DNA from: Devosia sp. Root635 | GTDB taxonomy: Bacteria; Pseudomonadota; Alphaproteobacteria; Rhizobiales; Devosiaceae | NCBI RefSeq assembly: GCF_001427605.1 | Contig: NZ_LMGZ01000008.1 | Location: forward strand, 1 to 64,000 | Length of the DNA stretch: 64,000 bases | Direction of reading: 5' to 3' | Shown here: piece after piece, positions 61,470 to 64,000 of the stretch | How the letters are laid out: the number at the start of each line of letters is the position of its first letter | How positions within the stretch are numbered: position 1 is the stretch's first letter | Made by a program: the position numbers and the translations under genes | Notes under the pieces: model-generated | The model's database searches: none | Told to the model about the DNA's origin: nothing | Seen by the model: the letters and a program-made list of their open reading frames with translations, nothing else

Positions 61470-62765
61470 TCACAAGCCGCCTAAAGTCGACTTTGCCTTG
61501 GCCCCGGCGATGTAGACTTCCGCTATGGCGCGGTCGTCGCCCAGAGTCTGCAGGAGAAACAGCTCCTCGGCCAGCGTCTCGACCGTCGCCATGCGCAGGG
61601 CCATGGCCGGCGTCGCCGCCGCGTTCAGCACCACCAGGTCCGCCGCATTGCCCGGCGCGATGGCGCCGATGGTGCCCTCCAGCGACAGCGCCCGGGCATT
61701 GCCCAGGGTCATCATGTAGAACGAATTGAACGGGGGCAGCCGCTGGCCGCGCAGCTGCAGCACCTTGTAGCCCTCGGCCATGGTTTCGAGCATGCCATAG
61801 CTGGTGCCGCCGCCGATGTCGGTCGCCACCCCGATCCGCACGCCGCATTTGCTCAGCCGCTCGCGGTCGAACAGGCCCGAGCCGAGGAACAGGTTGGAGG
61901 TAGGGCAGAACACCGCCACCGACCCGGTTTCGGCCAGCACCATGGTCTCGCGGTGGTTGAGATGGATGGAGTGGCCGAGCAGGGTCTTGGGGCCGAGCAG
62001 GCCATAGTCCTCATAGATGCCGGTATAATCGGGCGAGTCCGGATAAAGCTCCATCGAATAGGTAATCTCGGCGTCGTTCTCGCTGAGATGGGTCTGCACA
62101 TAGCAATCGGGATGCTCGGCCACCAGCGCGCGGGAGGCTTCCAGTTGCACCGGGCTGGAGGTGATGGCGAAGCGCGGCGAGATGGCGTAGAGCCCCCTGC
62201 CCCGGCCATGCCAGCGCTCGATCAGCATTTTCGTGTCGTCATAGCCCGATTGCGCGGTGTCGCACAAAGCCTCGGGGGCGTTGCGGTCCATCATCACCTT
62301 GCCGCCGATCATCAGCATGTTGCGCGTTTCAGCCTCGCCGAAAAACGCATCGACGCTGCGCGGATGGCTTGAGCAATAGGCGACGGCGGTGGTTGTGCCG
62401 TTGCGGATCAGCTCATCGTAGAATGCCGCCGAAATCGCTCCGGCATGGCCCTGCTGGCCAAATTTCTGCTCCTCGATGAAGGTGTAGGTATTGAGCCATT
62501 CGAGCAGCGAGCCGGCATAGGAGGCGATGATCTGGCTCTGCACATAGTGCAGATGCGTATCGATGAAACCGGGCAGGATGAGATGCGGGCGATGGTCGAT
62601 CACCTCGGCCATATCGTCGGGCGCGAACTCTCCCACGGCAACGATCTTGCCGTCCGCGATGGTGATGGCGCCATCCTCGATATAGCGGTAGCTCGCAGCG
62701 TCATCGATACCCTGCGGTTCGCTGACGAAAGTCAGCACCCGCCCACGCAATACGGTCCTCGTCAT
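61470..62765 (-). CDS. guaD: Guanine deaminase
   Basis: A 431-residue amidohydrolase converting guanine to xanthine. Metal and active-site motifs: [72 protein letters not shown] and IGVATDIGGGTSYGMLETMA; these match bacterial GuaD rather than cytosine or TRZ/ATZ enzymes. The start at 62765 overlaps the puuD stop by 4 bp (ATGA), so the two are made together. Confidence 0.93.
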   Translation of the reverse strand: MTRTVLRGRVLTFVSEPQGIDDAASYRYIEDGAITIADGKIVAVGEFAPDDMAEVIDHRPHLILPGFIDTHLHYVQSQIIASYAGSLLEWLNTYTFIEEQKFGQQGHAGAISAAFYDELIRNGTTTAVAYCSSHPRSVDAFFGEAETRNMLMIGGKVMMDRNAPEALCDTAQSGYDDTKMLIERWHGRGRGLYAISPRFAITSSPVQLEASRALVAEHPDCYVQTHLSENDAEITYSMELYPDSPDYTGIYEDYGLLGPKTLLGHSIHLNHRETMVLAETGSVAVFCPTSNLFLGSGLFDRERLSKCGVRIGVATDIGGGTSYGMLETMAEGYKVLQLRGQRLPPFNSFYMMTLGNARALSLEGTIGAIAPGNAADLVVLNAAATPAMALRMATVETLAEELFLLQTLGDDRAIAEVYIAGAKAKSTLGGL

Positions 62766-63988
62766 TGCCCCGAACCCTCGCGGAACCACGCGACGATGAG
62801 CGCCCGCTCCTCGTCGGTCATGTCGCTGACATTGCCCGGCGGCATGGCATGGGCATAGCCGGCCTGCATGGCAATGTCCTTGGCGTGATTGGCGATGGCT
62901 ACGTCATTGTCGAGGATCACGTTCTTGGGCGGCTCATAAATGCTCGGCCAGGCCGGTTCGGCCGTGTGGCACATGGCGCAGCGGGTCTGCACTGTCAGGC
63001 TTGCGGCGGCGAAATGGCTTGCTGCCAGAAAGGGTTCGGCCGCCCGAGACGCCACCGCCTCTCCCGCCGAACCGGCGATCTTGGGCCCGGTGGAGAGCCA
63101 GGCGATAATGATAAAGAGGATCACGGCCACCGCCCACGTCCAGTGCGGATTGCCCTTCCGCGCATGGCGGGTGTTGAAATAGTGCCGGATCACCACGCCG
63201 ACGAGGAAGATCAGGCTGGCGATAATCCAGTTCCACTGCGTGGCGAAGGCCAGCGGATAGTGGGACGACAACATGAAGAAAATGACGGGCAGCGTCAGGT
63301 AGTTGTTATGCAGGCTCCGCTGCTTGGCGATCCTGCCATATTTGGCATCGGGCACCTTGCCGGCCTTGAGGTCGGCGACCACGATCTTCTGGTTGGGGAT
63401 GATGATCATGGCCACATTGGCCGCCATGATGGTGGCGGTGAAGGCGCCCATATGCAGCATGGCGGCGCGGCCGGTGAAGAGCTGGGTATAGCCCCAGCTC
63501 ATCGCCACGAGGATGGCGAACAGCACCAGCATCAGGCCCGTGGTGGAATTGCCGATGGGTGATTTGCACAGGCTGTCATAAAGCACCCAGCCGAGCACGA
63601 TGGAGGCCAGCGACAGGGCGATGGCCTGCCAGGCCGGCACGTCGAGCACATTGCGGTCGATGAGGTAGATGTCAGCCCCGACATAATAGATCAGCGCCAT
63701 CAGCATGACGCCGGAAAGCCAGGTCCAGTAACTTTCCCATTTGAACCAGGTCAGGTGCTCGGGCAAAAATTCCGGCGCCACCAGGTATTTCTGGATGTGA
63801 TAGAACCCCCCGCCATGCACTTGCCATTCCTCGCCATGCGCCAGCGGCGGCAGGCTGGGCGTCTTGCGCAGGCCCAGGTCGAGCGCGATGAAATAGAAGG
63901 ACGAGCCGATCCAGGCGATGGCCGTGATGACATGCAGCCAGCGTACGGCAAACATAAGCCATTCATAAGCAATCGCATAATCGGGCAT
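62762..63988 (-). CDS. puuD: Membrane urate oxidase with C-terminal cytochrome c (PuuD)
   Basis: A 408-residue protein. The N-terminal ~300 residues form an eight-helix membrane domain (WLHVITAIAWIGSSFYFIAL to YFNTRHARKGNPHWTWAVAV) characteristic of PuuD, which oxidises urate to 5-hydroxyisourate. The C-terminal ~100 residues are a class I cytochrome c with the heme motif CAMCH and a likely Met ligand in YAHAMPPGN. Electrons are passed to the respiratory chain instead of making hydrogen peroxide, which makes the bc1 or oxidase route relevant. It overlaps guaD. GGAAACGAG precedes its ATG at the window end. Confidence 0.94.
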   Translation of the reverse strand: MPDYAIAYEWLMFAVRWLHVITAIAWIGSSFYFIALDLGLRKTPSLPPLAHGEEWQVHGGGFYHIQKYLVAPEFLPEHLTWFKWESYWTWLSGVMLMALIYYVGADIYLIDRNVLDVPAWQAIALSLASIVLGWVLYDSLCKSPIGNSTTGLMLVLFAILVAMSWGYTQLFTGRAAMLHMGAFTATIMAANVAMIIIPNQKIVVADLKAGKVPDAKYGRIAKQRSLHNNYLTLPVIFFMLSSHYPLAFATQWNWIIASLIFLVGVVIRHYFNTRHARKGNPHWTWAVAVILFIIIAWLSTGPKIAGSAGEAVASRAAEPFLAASHFAAASLTVQTRCAMCHTAEPAWPSIYEPPKNVILDNDVAIANHAKDIAMQAGYAHAMPPGNVSDMTDEERALIVAWFREGSGQ

Positions 63989-64000
63989 CTCGTTTCCTTC

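Overview
The window is GC-rich chromosomal DNA from an alphaproteobacterium of the order Hyphomicrobiales, most like Devosia or a close relative. That placement is an inference. It rests on the gene order petABC / trmL / hemF, a RirA-type iron box (TGA-N9-TCA), an alpha-galactoside importer of the rhizobial Agp type, the cytochrome-c-linked urate oxidase PuuD, and many short double-hairpin intergenic repeats. No rRNA, tRNA, CRISPR array, prophage or plasmid function was seen. The only trace of a transposon is the 3' end of an IS110-type transposase at the left edge.

Layout. 0-3.6 kb: IS110 tail, ychF, a LuxR regulator and a MelR-like AraC regulator. 3.7-11.3 kb: a five-gene alpha-galactoside operon (binding protein, two permeases, fused double ATPase, GH4 alpha-galactosidase melA), transcribed away from the AraC gene. 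11.5-15.4 kb: an orphan iron-siderophore binding protein behind a RirA box, then a second GH4 glycosidase divergent from its own AraC regulator. 15.7-19.8 kb: paired MaoC-like proteins, small exported proteins, TerC, a VOC protein and a GFA-family protein. 20-28.6 kb: housekeeping genes (apt, the cytochrome bc1 operon petABC, trmL, hemF, cca, two Nudix-type or acetyltransferase genes). 28.9-31.5 kb: glutathionyl-hydroquinone reductase, Nudix hydrolase, phosphoesterase. 31.5-42.6 kb: a two-armed catabolic locus around a LacI-type repressor. The left arm is tctCBA, an FAH-family hydrolase and an MFS transporter. The right arm is an NDP-forming acyl-CoA synthetase, a thiolase, a DUF35 protein and an enoyl-CoA hydratase. 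The same palindrome lies in front of both arms. 43.3-46.3 kb: murL-murD2-SMR, the alternative route for putting D-glutamate into peptidoglycan. 46-55.5 kb: a TPR regulator, receiver protein, MgtC, SDR, polyol dehydrogenase, a GGDEF-EAL protein and topoisomerase IB with a 52-residue membrane protein. 55.6-64 kb: adenine deaminase, a CocE-type hydrolase, malate synthase G, guanine deaminase and PuuD, which fit a purine-to-glyoxylate-to-malate route.

How parts work together. The AraC/Agp/MelA block looks self-sufficient for taking up and cleaving melibiose- or raffinose-type sugars. The LacI locus couples solute capture by a tripartite tricarboxylate transporter to CoA-thioester beta-oxidation chemistry on an unidentified acid, and is the best candidate for an undescribed pathway. 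The strongest structural signal outside genes is a set of 100-150 bp composite palindromic repeats in at least five families. Several occur as inverted full-length pairs in this window, and one copy (20.8-21.2 kb) is interrupted by two smaller palindromes and enclosed by perfect 19-bp inverted repeats.
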